Positions 1 to 13,000 of a stretch of 64,000 nucleotides of DNA are shown here, piece after piece. Source of the stretch: Pycnopodia helianthoides. Lineage: Eukaryota; Echinodermata; Asteroidea; Forcipulatida; Asteriidae. Under the pieces are notes generated by a model. The model was not told the origin of the DNA. It saw only the letters and a program-made list of their open reading frames with translations, and did no database searches. The position numbers and the translations under genes are program-made. Every line of letters starts with the position of its first letter. Positions within the stretch are counted from its first letter, which is position 1. Where the stretch lies: positions 3,414,510 to 3,478,509 of the forward strand of contig CM063244.1 of the NCBI GenBank assembly GCA_032158295.1, in the 5' to 3' direction.

Positions 1-532
1 GGTGGTCGGAAACAGAAAATTCTGCCAGTGGTGATTGGGGAATCCTGAGTGCCGGGCAGGTTTTCCGGCACTGACCACTGTGGGCAGAACCCTGCATTTC
101 TTGTTTCTCCAAACTTTTTGAAGTTTGGCCAAAGGACGCTGAATTGAAACGAGGTCTTCGGAATGTTTCCTACTTGGTGTTTATCTTTGGTTTATAAAAG
201 CCCTACTGTGCACTCTGGGCTCAATTTCAAAAAAGGGCTAAGATTCATCTTAAGACGAGTTCTTAATGTTGCCATAGTGATTTGGATTGTGATATCACAC
301 TTTGCTCGGCATCTAAGATTGATACCCAGTTAAGATAATCTCAGCTCTTTGTGAGATCAGCCCCTGGAACATCATAAATGGTTTTAGCTTGAAAATTTTT
401 TGTGAAGTTAGTATTTTAAAAAATTAGTATTTAAAAATATATATGTATATATTTTGTGCGTATCTGCCGAAATGTGCATGCAAGCTTGTGCTTGGGGGAA
501 CCTGGTGGAAATTGTAGCATGGCACACATCCT
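1..532. other. IP3R intron sequence, nothing recognised
   Basis: AT-rich intron 5' to the first exon in the window. No coding similarity, tandem repeat or inverted repeat noticed. Confidence 0.5.
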
Positions 533-918
533 TTAAAGGGAAGGTATCGATTGGTAATCACTCTAAAAATTAATGGCAATAAAAACTGACTTGGTTAGAA
601 GTACAGCAACTTTTGATAGTATAAAGCATTTTGAGAAATATTTCAATTCAAAATAAATGTGATATGGAAAATAGTCAGTTTTATCCCCAAATTTGAATTG
701 AGAAACGTTCGTCAGAAGCGTTTCTCAGATTGTGTATTCCTATTAGGGATTGTTCTTTACGCGTAGACATATTCGGCGGATTTTGGCGATATTTTCAAAA
801 ACGCGACCACCTTTTGAAATGAAACTTTCACAGGTTAATTTTATTGTTTATATCTACATTTATATAGAATTAAAACAATCAAACGGTCCCAAAAACCAAA
901 GGTATACTTTGCCTTTAA
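533..918 (+). mobile_element. MITE family B, copy 1 (TTAA-flanked)
   Basis: About 386 bp from TTAA (533-536) to TTAA (915-918). The imperfect terminal inverted repeats read AGGGAAGGTAT... at the left and ...GTATACTTTGCCT at the right. Other copies: 4532-4918, 6061-6446, 33174-33567 (inverted) and 35083-35467. No coding capacity. It ends 71 bp before the exon at 990. Confidence 0.8.
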
Positions 919-989
919 GTATCGTTTCTAGTTTGAAGTCTAGATTTGGTTGTATTCCTTTGTTTTGATTCCGATTCTTGTCAATCCAG

Positions 990-1067
990 GTTCCTTGCCA
1001 CTAAACACATGTTCAGCTGATGCAACGACAGAAGAATGTTTGAAACACAATGGCACTAACCCACAAG
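990..1067 (+). CDS. itpr: IP3R exon: S5-S6 luminal loop
   Basis: 78-nt internal exon, acceptor ...CAATCCAG|GTTCC and donor CAAG|GTAAAA, entering and leaving in phase 1. It encodes 25 full residues, [13 protein letters not shown]... to ...NGTNPQ, with a glycosylation sequon N-G-T and two cysteines. This suits the poorly conserved, glycosylated luminal loop of IP3Rs. The call rests on phase agreement with the next exon (G completes as GGT across the junction), good splice sites and position, because this loop is not conserved enough to recognise by sequence alone. A TTAA-flanked MITE ends only 71 bp upstream of the acceptor. Confidence 0.75.
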
Positions 1068-4000
1068 GTAAAATTACTCTGTTCAGTTCAGTCAGATGCA
1101 CATTTATTTCCATAATTCTATGGAAAAATAACGACAAGTACATGTAATTATGGAGTAAAGCAAAACAAAATAACAATAAATAGAAATAAGCAGGATAAAT
1201 GTAATAACTAGAGTATGAGGCTGTTTCAATAGGCAGAGGCTTGTAGAAAACAGCCAGACATTATACAAAAAACAAAAACAAAAAACAAAAAACAGACACG
1301 CAACCAAAGGACAGACAAACACTGGACATGACAGCTATACTGACACAAGATACATAATATAGATCAGAGATAATGCAACAAATTCATAATTAGCGATGTG
1401 GTTTGGGTCTGAATAAATGGCTCACATTTTTTAACAATACTCATTTAAGATTGATTTCAAGTTGTGAAGAATGTTCAATTGTGCGGTTAGATTGATGTTG
1501 ATTTAAGTTTGGCATATTGTAGCAACTTGTCTTTAGACTTCACTTTGGTGTTGGATGCAAACATTCTAGTCCTGACTACAAGTATGCTATCGGATGGAAG
1601 ACTACACACACAGTATCAACTCGTCGTAACAGTGCAAAAAGTTGTGTCTCCTAAATAGAAATTACATTACACACGAGTATGTCAACATGTCATTTCTCAT
1701 TTGCAACAACCCAAATGTAGACGCAAGACAAGTACATGCCGAGATACCTTTTTTTGCATGGAGCATTTTCGTGTGAGATAAAATGTTTTTGCACGTTCGA
1801 GAAACGATGTTTTGCACTGGAGCGACGAGCTCTTTTTTGGATCATTGGCTTGAAAAGGACATTTCACCAGTTTTCATTTGTGTCGCTTTAAAGAAAAATC
1901 TAGGTGAAATATAGAAGTTAAAAATGGTTAAGTTATTTGAAGAATGTATATTCGGTTTGCGGTAACACCATGTGTATATCTACTTTGCTGTGAAAATTTT
2001 GTTCTTTAGAGAACTTGTCTTGCTATTTGTTCTACTACCGCAGAGTAGATTTTGGGAATTCAAGAGACTTCTCAGTTCTGAAAAGAACTGTCCTGCTCAT
2101 TAACTACTACCTGGGCGGAAGGTAGAAAATCGGCCTGGACTACTACTAAGCTTTGTGGATCGGGGGGGCTTCTCGTGAAGAAATTTTGATGTTTGTTTGG
2201 TTGTTTTTGGTAGGTATGTACTCTTCCATCTCTACTGGCTTGAGTGTAGAGGATGTAGTGACTGGTCCTGAGCAAGAGAGAGCTTGTGATACCTTAATCA
2301 TGTGTATTATAACCACACTTAACTTTGGAGTACGCAGCGGTGGAGGAATCGGTGATTTCTTAAGAAGTCCTTCAGCAAAGGTAATATACTATTTCATACA
2401 GTGCTTGGTAATATACTATTAACACAGTGCTTGGTAATAATACTATTACACACAGTGCTTGGTAATATACATTACACACAGTGCTTGGTATATACTATTA
2501 CACACAGTGCTTGGTAATAATACTATTACAACAGTGCTTGGTATATACTATTCACACAGTGCTTGGTAATATACTATTACACACAGTGCTTGGTAATATA
2601 CTATTACACACAGTGCTTGGTAATATAATTACAACAGTGCTGGTAATATACTATTACACACAGTGCTTGGTAATAATACTATTTCACACAGTGCTTGGTA
2701 ATATACTATTACACACAGTGCTTGGTAATTATATTACACACAGTGCTTGATAATATACTATTACACACAGTGCTTGGTAATATACTATTACACACAGTGA
2801 TGGTATTACTATTACACACAGTGCTTGGTAATATACTATTACACACAGTGCTTGGTAATATACTATTACACACAGTGCTTGGTAATATACTATTACACAC
2901 AGTGCTTGGTAGTATACTATTACACACAGTGCTTGGTAATTATTGACGGCCTCATATTTGCATATTGCAAATTTTGTCCACGTACACTGGGTGAAAAATT
3001 GCATCGTGATCTTCAGGGGTTTTCTGGTAGAAGACAGATTTTTTTCTGGTAGAAGACAGATTTCAAACTAATTTGACTGAAGTTAAACTGTGTCATCAAC
3101 TTCAACCTCATTTGTCGTGGTCCGTCTTGTGGTCTTTGTCTTTGTTTGGTTTTTGTGCTTGTTTACCCGTCTCGTTTTGATCTTTGTATGATCTGTTGTT
3201 TATATGAATTGTTTGACTATGGTTATAATATTATATAATACTTTCCATCTTTGTTTTGTTTTGTACAAGGCATCCCAGCCTACAAGCTTTTTGCTTTTAT
3301 GGGTCATGCCTCCATACAGTCTCAGATTCTGTTAACTGATCAAGTTGTTTGTTTTGATTTATGTATGGAAATGAATTACGACTGAATTGAATTTAAAATT
3401 TGGAGACCAATCTTAGCTCTTTGTGAAATTGAGTTGCCAACAAGAACATTAAAACATAAATAGATTTGTTGAATTTTGCATATCAGTATGAGATTTGCAC
3501 AATAATAATAATAATAATAATAAACAGTGCTTATATAGCGCTATTCCAAAAGAGGCATGATCATAGCGCTTTATAATATGAAAACCTTAAGAAAATATAC
3601 AAACAAAAAAAGCAATCATGAATAAATCATTAATGAAATAGGTGGGTCTTCAACTGGCGTTTGAAAGTTATGACGTTATTGCAAGACGGTTTGGTTGGTG
3701 GCAAATCATTCCATAATTTGGGGCCAGAAACCCTAAAAGACCCACCACAATGTTGATTTGAATCATCCATGCAGATGTTGATGTTGATGATTTGTGTTTT
3801 TGTTACCCAGGAACCCCTTTTCATGGCGAGGGTCGTTTACGATTTGCTGTTCTTCTTCGTTGTGATCATCATCGTTCTGAACCTCATCTTTGGTGTGATC
3901 ATCGACACGTTCGCTGACCTGAGGAGTGAGAAACAACAGAAAGAGGAAATACTTAAAAACACTTGCTTCATTTGTGGTAAGGTTTCTCCGGCTTTCCTTA

Positions 4001-7000
4001 TATTCTACACACCCTAAATACTTACACATGCTTGCTTCATTTGTGATTAGGTTCTCTGGCTTTTCCTTGAATATTATCAGAAATACTATCATCCTCAAGA
4101 AAAGTTATATTCACAGACTCATAACTATTGTGCTTACCTTTAAAAATCATTAAAAGCAATACATAACCATGGTATACATAGGGTTTTTCCTGAAAGTTGT
4201 GATCATGAACTTCAGCAATTTTCACAGGTTCATTTTATTTTGAAACCTTGAGGATTGGAATGAAGTTACCCTTTGATAAAGCAATCAGGCTTTTTTTGGA
4301 GACACGGTGGAGACTAGTGCCAGCTACAGGGAGTGCACTGTTTGATTTGGCTGTATACAGACAAAATTACCTCAACCTGTAGTAACAGTGTCATAGTATT
4401 GTGTCTAGCAATATCTCAATATGCCCTTATGATGTACCAGTCTATGAAAGCACAACACAAGCCAATTTTCAAACTATTTCAGTAATTCACAAGTCATGAA
4501 GACTGTGCACTTAATTAGACATTGAGCCTCCTTAAAGGGAAGGTATACGTTTGGTAATCACTCTAAAAATTTATGGCAATCAAAACTTACTTGTTAGAAG
4601 TACAGCAACTTACGACAGTATAAAGCATTTTGAGAAATATTTCAGTTCAAATAATGTGGATATGGAAAAAGATGTCAGTTTTTATCCCCCAAAATTTGAA
4701 TCTGAGAATTGTTTCTGTCAGAAACGTTTCTCAGATTGTGTATTCCTATTAGGGATTATTCTTCATGCGTGGACATAACCGCTCCAGATTTTGGGCGATA
4801 TTTCAAAAATGCTACCACCTTTTGAAAATGAACTTTTCAAGGGTTGGTTTTATCTACATTTATATAGGATTAAAACAATCGAACGGTTCCAAAAACCAAA
4901 AGTATACTTTGCCTTTAAAGTGAACAATGTTGATTTGTTTCTCTCACAGATTATTGAAGCAATGTAGTAGGAAACCCAAGACTTAACTTGAAATGTTTGC
5001 ATGTTATGTGAGATTTGTGCTGTATATCATTCTCCCTTTGAAGGCAGTGGATTATACTTTTGGTAATCACTAAAGAAATTCATTCCCATAAAATTTTGCT
5101 TGGTAAGGACCACCTGAGAGCTGCTGTAATAGTATAAAACGTTGTGAGAAATAACTCTTCTGAAGTAATGTAGTTTTTAAGAAAGAGGTAATTTCTCACT
5201 AAAATATTTGAATCTGAGAAAGGCTTCAGGCATGAAGCCTTTTTCGCAGGCATTTGAAAGCACACACTTCTACGCAGCAAGGGTGTTTTTGTCTTTCATT
5301 ATTTTCTTGCAACTTCGACGACCAATCGAGCCCAAATTTTCACAGTGCCATAGTATTGTGTCTAGCAATATCTCCAAATGCCCTTGTGATGTACCAGTCC
5401 ATGAAAGCACAACACAAACCAACTTTCAAACTATTTCAGTAATTCACAAGTCATGAAGACTGTGCACTTAATTAGACATTGAGCCTCCTTAAAGAGAGCA
5501 ATGTTGATTTGTTTCTTTCACGGAGTATTAAAGCAATGTAGTAGGAAACCCACGACTTAACTTGAAATGTTTGCATGTTATGTGAGATTTGTGCTGTATA
5601 TCATTCTCCCTATAAAGGCAGTGGATACTTTTGGAAATCACTAAAGAAAATACATTCCCATAAAATCTTGCTTGGTAAGGAGCACCTGAGAGCTGCTGAT
5701 AGTATAAAATATCGTGAGAAATGACTCCCTCTGAAGTAATGTAGTTTTTTAGGAAAGAGGTAATTTCTCACTAAAATATTTGAATCTGAGAAAGGCTTCA
5801 GGCATGAAGCCTTTTTTGCAGGTATTTAAAAGCACACACTTCTACGCAACGAGGGTGTTTTTGTCTTTCATTATTTTCTTGCAACTTCGACGACCAATCG
5901 AGCCCAAATTTTCACAGTGTCATAGCATTGTGTCTAGCAATATCTCAAAATGCCCTTGTGATGTACCAGTCTATGAAAGCACAACACAAACCAACTTTCA
6001 AACTATTTCAGTAATTCACAAGTCATGAAGACTGTGCACTTAATTAGACATTGAGCCTCCTTAAAGGGAAGGTATACGTTTGGTAATCACTCTAAAAATT
6101 TATGGCAATCAAAACTTACTTGTTAGAACTTACGACAGTATAAAGCATTTTGAGAAATATTTCAATTCAAATAATGTGGATATGGAAAAAGATGTCAGTT
6201 TTTATCCTGAGAATCTGAGAAACGTTTCTGTCAGAAACGTTTCTCAGATTGTGTACTCCTATGAGGGATTATTCTTCATGCGTGGACATAACCGCTCCAG
6301 GTTTTGGGCGATATCTCAAAAATGCTACCACCTTTTGAAATGAACTTTTCACGGGTTGGTTTTATTGTATATAGGCCCTATCTACATTTATATAGGATAA
6401 AAACAACCGAACAGTTCCAAAAACCAAAAGTATACTTTGCCTTTAAAGTGAACAATGTTGATTTGTTTCTCTCACAGATTATGAAAGCAATGTAGTAGGA
6501 AACCCAAGACTTAACTTGAAATGTTTGCATGTTATGTGAGATTTGTGCTGTATATCATTCTCCCTTTGAAGGCAGTGGATACTTTTGGTTATTACTAAAG
6601 AAATACGTTCCCATAAAATCTTGCTTGGTAAGGAGCACCTGAGAGCTGCTGATAGCATAAAATATCGTGAGAAATGACTCCCTCTGAAGTAATGTAGTTT
6701 TTTAGGAAAGAGGTAATTTCTCACTAAAATATTTGAATCTGAGAAAGGCTTCAGGCATGAAGCCTTTTTCGCAGGTATTTGAAAGCACATACTTCTACGC
6801 AACAAGGGTGTTTTTGTCTTTCATTATTTTCTTGCAACTTCGATGACCAATCGAGCCCAAATCTTCACAGGTTTGTTATTTTATGCATAATGTTGGGATA
6901 CACCAAGTGAGGATACTGGTCTTTGACATCTACCGAAAGTAAACCCTACCTTTAAAGCCAGGCCTGCAAGTCAATGATACAGACCTTATTAGTCTACGTG

Positions 7001-10000
7001 TGTCCGCACATGCACCACACAAAGAGAACCGTCTTTTATTCACTACATTAACCAACAGTACATTCATGTTACGTTATTATTAATATTATAATGACAGATA
7101 GCCCAGAAGGCATAAGTTCCTGTCCCTTGGTGTTGTTACCTGATATATAGATTGAATAAATAGAGTTTTGTTGACAGAGACGCATGGCGCAAAGTGGCTC
7201 TTCCGTCTCTTGGTGTTCCTCCCCCCTCTTGGGATGTTGATTCACTACAGGCAGTATATATCATTCCCGTCTTGCTGTTTTCTTTAAGCTGCTGATTTTT
7301 TTACTTTGTGACGTGAATTGTAGTTTGGATCCAGCTGATTCTGAACCCAATCCTGTCGATGATACTAATGCCAACCTAATGACCTTCCTTTATTGTTTTT
7401 GCTAACAAAACAGTTGCTGGCAGTGTAAGCACTTTATGTAATCCACCATATACATAAACTGACAAACCTGTAGAAGTTTGAGATCGATCGGCCATCTGGG
7501 TCACGAGAAGATAGTGAAAAACCGATTACACATTTGCATGAAATCATATAGATTCAACAAATGAATAAAACCCTCACTGAGCGATAAACTCCAATCTGAA
7601 AATTAGTTTATTCATTTCTCATCAAATATGGCATTTCAGACAGAAATATTTCAAGGGGTGTTTTCTACTATCATTATCATTAGACCGTATACATTTTATG
7701 TAAATCTGTGATCAAAAGTATATTTTACAAGTTTTTTTCTTACCAATTCTGTAATGTTCCTTTAACCATCCTCATCCCCCAATAAAAATAATTATCATCA
7801 TCCATCATAGTATTGTTTGAAGCTTTGCATCGAGTTGGAAAAATAGGAAGGAACTATAAATAAATAGTCAACTTGCGGGTACAACCATGTAATAAATCTC
7901 TTTTGTGGGAGTGTTGGCAGAGAGTCGGCGAGACCACACCGGCTCTTTTCAGAGCCAACACTCTCACAAATCAGATTTACGTATGGTTGTACCCGCAAGT
8001 TGACTATTTATTTATAGTTCCTTCCTTATTATCCATCGTAATTTCCAAAGATACTTGTGGCACTTGTTTTAAGATGGTTGGTAAGAACTCTTGCGGATGA
8101 AACAAGCAAAGTAATAATCTTGTGACGGACTTGGTTCCACATTTAACCGCATTTCTTTGTTGAGTTCACTTTTCCCTAGCTTTCTAAAACTAACAAAAAG
8201 TACTCCGCACACTACATCTTTTTTTGAAATTCTTTCTACTATATTGTTTTTCGCTTCTTCTTTTTTTTTTTTTTACCTATCTTTCAATTGTTTCGCCAAT
8301 TTTCCAAGTGTTTTCTCAGAATAATCAGTTTCTGTTATAAGAAATGCCTTTGAGAAGGAAATTTGTTAACTCTGGTAAAATTAGACCCAAATGGTTGCCA
8401 GTTTGGATCCGATAGAAGCAAAAATGTTGCGGGTACAGCAGATGCATGCAGTGTGTGTGACAGTAAAATTACTTACCAGCAGGATAAACTGCATCTTCAA
8501 CAAAAGGGATGTCTGCTGCCATTGCAAGTTATAGACCATGTACTTTTTTTTTTTTTTTTTTTACATCTAAACCACCCTCTACTGACACCTGCTGCTTTGC
8601 GCACAAAGTGTTTTGCGAAAAATTTGGTAAAGGAATTATGTCAAAGGTCACATCGTTCAAAGGCAATCCGACTTGTGATGTCACTCCTAATCCAAATATA
8701 TGCAAAACATGGTGTGTGCGCCCACCGGCAGGCAGAAACTTACAGGTCAGAGGTCATATGTTACTAATGTCTGACTGTGATTGTTTTTACAGGTCTGAAC
8801 CGGTCATCATTTGATAACAAATCTGTGTCATTCGAAGAGCATTTTAAGGATGAGCACAATATGTGGCACTACCTGTACTTCATCGTCTTGGTCAAAGTCA
8901 AAGATCCAACAGAGTTCACAGGGCCGGAAAGTTATGTTTATAATATGATCAAGGTACGCATGGCTCAGTTTATTTTACATCGTGACATTCTTGAATCTTA
9001 AATGCACAAAGTTAGTTTGTGGCCTGACATTTCGACCCTAGCAGAGTCTCTCTCGAAGGCTAAATTAATGACAAGACAACACACATACATGCATACAAGG
9101 TTGACAAGAGCAGTCAAGGGGAAATACATGAATAGAGAGAGTGGAGAGAGGAAAAGCAAGAAGCATTCAGAAGGGGCAGGGGGTAGGCAGGGATTATGGA
9201 GACAAAGGGGGGGGGGTGGGGGGAAGGGGATGGCTTTACCACAAGAAGTTGGAAACACAAAGGACAAAATGGAAGGTTGGAAGAAAAATTAATAATTAGT
9301 AAATAGGGCAGACTAAAAATATGGATATCTGTGGGGGAAAGGGAGAAGGCAAAGACAAAGGGTTATTAGTCATTTCCTTCTTGGATGTTCAAACCATGGG
9401 GCTGAATGGTCTTTATGCGCCTTATCCACAATTTCTCCCTACTCAGACGGACAGTCTCTCTGGAGTTACCTAGTGCCTCAATGCCCTGTAAGTTCTTGAA
9501 TCTTAAGATAGTGTAGAATTTACAGGAGTCTAGGAATCAAGCTGCTTGCCCATCATGTGTCAAGTTCAATAACCAGTGATTGAGATATCTTGAAGTCTCA
9601 GAGTTTGATTTCCAAGATGCTTTTGCTGCAGGCCGCGGGAAAGTATCAAGCTTTTTTAATTATGGGCTATACAAGAATGAGTTGCTGTGTCTTATGAGTT
9701 GGAAGATTTTAATGGAGTGGAAATAGAATGGCAAATCATGAGATATGAAAAGAAATGAAGATATCAATCTTACAATGACTTCACCGTCGGTTCAGTATTA
9801 TAATGTCCTTTTCATGCAATTTCATGTTTGTAATAATCATACAGGCCTCAAATCTCAAATGGATTTAAGTCAGGAAAAAAAATGCAAACAGATAAAGAAT
9901 TTCCTGACAAACTTATTTGTATTTTTGCCAGATAAATACTTTTGGGAAAGATACATCACCAATAAAGTCAATTTACTAAGAGTTTCAAACTGTGATATTT

Positions 10001-13000
10001 CAGGGGTGCGTTTTCGCAGATGTAACCAATAACTGATGGGCAAGCAGCTTGATTCCTAGACTCCTGTAAATTCTACACTATCTAAGATTCAAGAATATAC
10101 AGGGCATTGAGGCACTAGGTAACTCCAGAGAGACTGTCCGTCTGAGTAGGGAGATATTGCGGATAAGGCAGTTTCTCCTGAAGACGAGCAGAGTATACTG
10201 TTCGAAACGTCGAGACCACACCGGCTCTTCTCAGAGCCAACACTCAAACAAAAGAGATTTACACATGGTTGTACCCGCAAGTTTACTATTATTTATTTAT
10301 AGTTTTTCCTAATAACTGTTTCGATTGGATTGTTCATGGTTTTATCACTTGCCAATAACCGAAAGAGTTGTTAGTTACAGCCGCCAAAATGCACCCCGAC
10401 TTTATCCGAATTCATATAAAGTGTAAAAAGTACTTTAAAGTCTTAAAACCAATGCAATCAATAACTGTTTTGATTGGGTTGTTCATTGTTTTATCACTTG
10501 CCAATATCCAAAAGAGTTGTTAGTTACAGCCGCCAAAATGCACCCCGACTTTGTCCAAATTCATATAAAGTGTAAAAAGGACTTTTAAGCAATGAAGTAC
10601 CATCATACAGAGTAGGCCATTCCTTGTCCTGGATTCATTTATTATCCATACTCAAATGAAATTGTTATGCATTTTGAGTCAAGACATTAATAGTTTTTCT
10701 TCATTGAATTTAAAAAGAATTATGTTGGCTACAAAACATCGTCAGAATTTAGCAGTCTGGAAAACTATTATCTAATCAGGCTTAGTTTGAAGGGGTAGAC
10801 AATTTTTTTTTCCCTTCGTAATGAAATAAGAGGGAAAAGACGCTGCAAGCCAAAATACAAGTTAAATGGACCAGAAGGGCTGCTGGTATTAATATAAGAA
10901 TAAATTGAATTATGATTTGCTGCAGTTTATGGTAGGAGGGGAATAGATAATGATTTCTCTATTATAGAATGAATACGATTAGAGCTTGAAGGATGGTGAG
11001 TTAGTACCGTGTGTTATAATGGCTGAGGGGGATATTTTGGATAATACTTGCTAATTGTCTATAGCTTACAGGGACTAAGTAGAGTGTAGAGCGCGTCCGC
11101 TGATGTGTAATAAATGACTGCGCCTGAGGGGGGAAGTAGTTGATGAAGACAAAGCATCGAGTTCCTCATAAGATCCTCTGCTCATATCGTATGAACATTC
11201 TAGTGGGATCAAGGGCAATAAATCCATCCAGGATAAAGACACATTGGGACGTCATAGTTTGTGTGTTATTACAGGTATTAACTAATTTGTAAATAGCAGA
11301 ACCGTTCAAATTGGGAGTAAAGAAAAGAACAAGTACAGGGATGGTGTTTTGATTTGGAACAAATCTGTCTCCTTAAATTACAGATTGTATGTATTTAGGT
11401 TATTTTGTGTAGTATGGGGTTGAACAAAGACAAATTGACTAGAGCGGGATTTGAACCAACGACCTCTGGATTAACGTACCGGCACTCTAGGTTATTTTGG
11501 TGTTCAAACATTGTCCCTCTAGCATGAGAACCATGCTTATAGTGAGGAAATGATCAAGTTTTTACTTTGTTGAAGTCTTCTAGCGGTAATGGCTTCTTAA
11601 GTCTTGGGTGTCCCTAAACAATGTCATGTTTAAGAACAGATTGAAAAGTGAAAAATGAAAAGAAAAAATACAACAGAAATGGGAATATTTGTCCATGCTC
11701 TGGTATATTAATAATAAAAGTGCGCAGTTTTTATGTAGCACTTTATCATACCTGAAGGGCGTCCCAAAGCGCTCATTATTTTTTCCCTGCAGGTATGCAG
11801 AGCTATGTTGGGATTATAAGACCCATTTTACACGGTGTATTCATGTACAAAGCACCATGTGCTACAGTGCAAACTGAATGCACAATAACGGAGGCAGAAT
11901 CTGTTGAGGTTTTGTTTTTTCTCAAATTGATGAGGATTTCAGCTTTTACTTCACTATTTTAGGAGTCAAAAGTGTGTCAACACATTGTCAAAAAATGGCA
12001 TAAAACATGTACAAAGAAACTTCATGGGTTGATTACTTCCTATGTTTGTTGTTAAATGTACTGGCTGCTTCTGAGTAACCTACTGGTGTTGGGTTACTAA
12101 ACAGTGTTATGGTTACTAAGGAGTGCTAAGGTTACTAAGGAATTAAATTCACTTTTAACCATTCAAACATTGAACCCTCACTAAATTTAGACACCAAGCT
12201 ATTAATGTGATTTGCTTTGGTACACAGAAGGGTATCGATCAAATCACACAGCAACTTTTGTTTTAAACACTAAGCGAGAACTTTTAAATTTGCGTTCTCT
12301 GTTGTTGATGTTGTTTTTAGGAGAAGAATTTGGACTGGTTTCCGAGGATGCGAGCGATGTCTCTTGACTCCGATGAGGGGGAGAGTGAACAGAATGAGAT
12401 GCGTATCTTGCAGACACAGTTGGAGAATACAAACTCTCTGGTCAAAACATTGTCCAGTCAGCTGAGAGAACTCAAGGACCAGGTGGGTTTAGGGTCGGGC
12501 TGTTACATTGACATCGAATGTCAGTGTCATTGGCCGAGTGTAAAACATTGTCCAGTCAGCTAAGAGAACTCAAGGACTGGGGAATTAGGGTTTGGCTGTT
12601 ACATTGACATCAAATGTCAGTGTCATTGGCCGAGTGTAAAACATTGTCCAGTCAGCTGCAAGAATTCAAGGACAAGGTGGGTTTAGGGTTGGGCTGTTAC
12701 ATTGACATCAAATGTCAGTGACATTGGCCGAGTGTAAAACATTGTCCAGTCGGCTGAGAGAACTCAAGGACCAGGTGGGTTTAGGGTCTGGCTGTTACAT
12801 TGACATCGAATGTCAGTGACATTGGCTGAAAAAACATTGTCCAGTCAGCTGCAAGAACTCAAGGACAAGGTGGGTTAAGGGTTGGGCTGTTACATTGACA
12901 TCGATTGTCAGTGTCATTGGCGAGTGTAAAACATTGTCCAGTCAGCTAAGAGAACTCAAGGACCAGGTGGGTTTAGGGTCTGGCTGTTACATTGACATCA

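Larger units (their letters stand above)
4386..6955 (+). repeat. Tandem triplication of a compound unit (about 0.95 / 0.58 / 0.95 kb)
   Basis: Three successive units start with the same roughly 150-bp segment (4386, 5344, 5920; contains CATAG(T/C)ATTGTGTCTAGC). The first and third then carry a family B MITE (4532-4918, 6061-6446), and all three carry a family C MITE (from about 5034, 5612 and 6565). The middle unit lacks the B element and shows the empty site CCTCC-TTAA-AGAGAGCAATG (TTAA 5489-5492). The last C copy is complete and ends in TTAA at 6952-6955. Confidence 0.9.

Noticed and set aside
2381..2941. Possible CRISPR-like array (regular short repeats)
   Set aside because: Repeats are directly tandem, with no unique spacers, and lie in an animal intron.
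8363..8767. 134-codon + strand frame in the intron before exon 8793
   Set aside because: Spans a poly(T) tract, resembles no protein, and overlaps a second open frame; probably chance.
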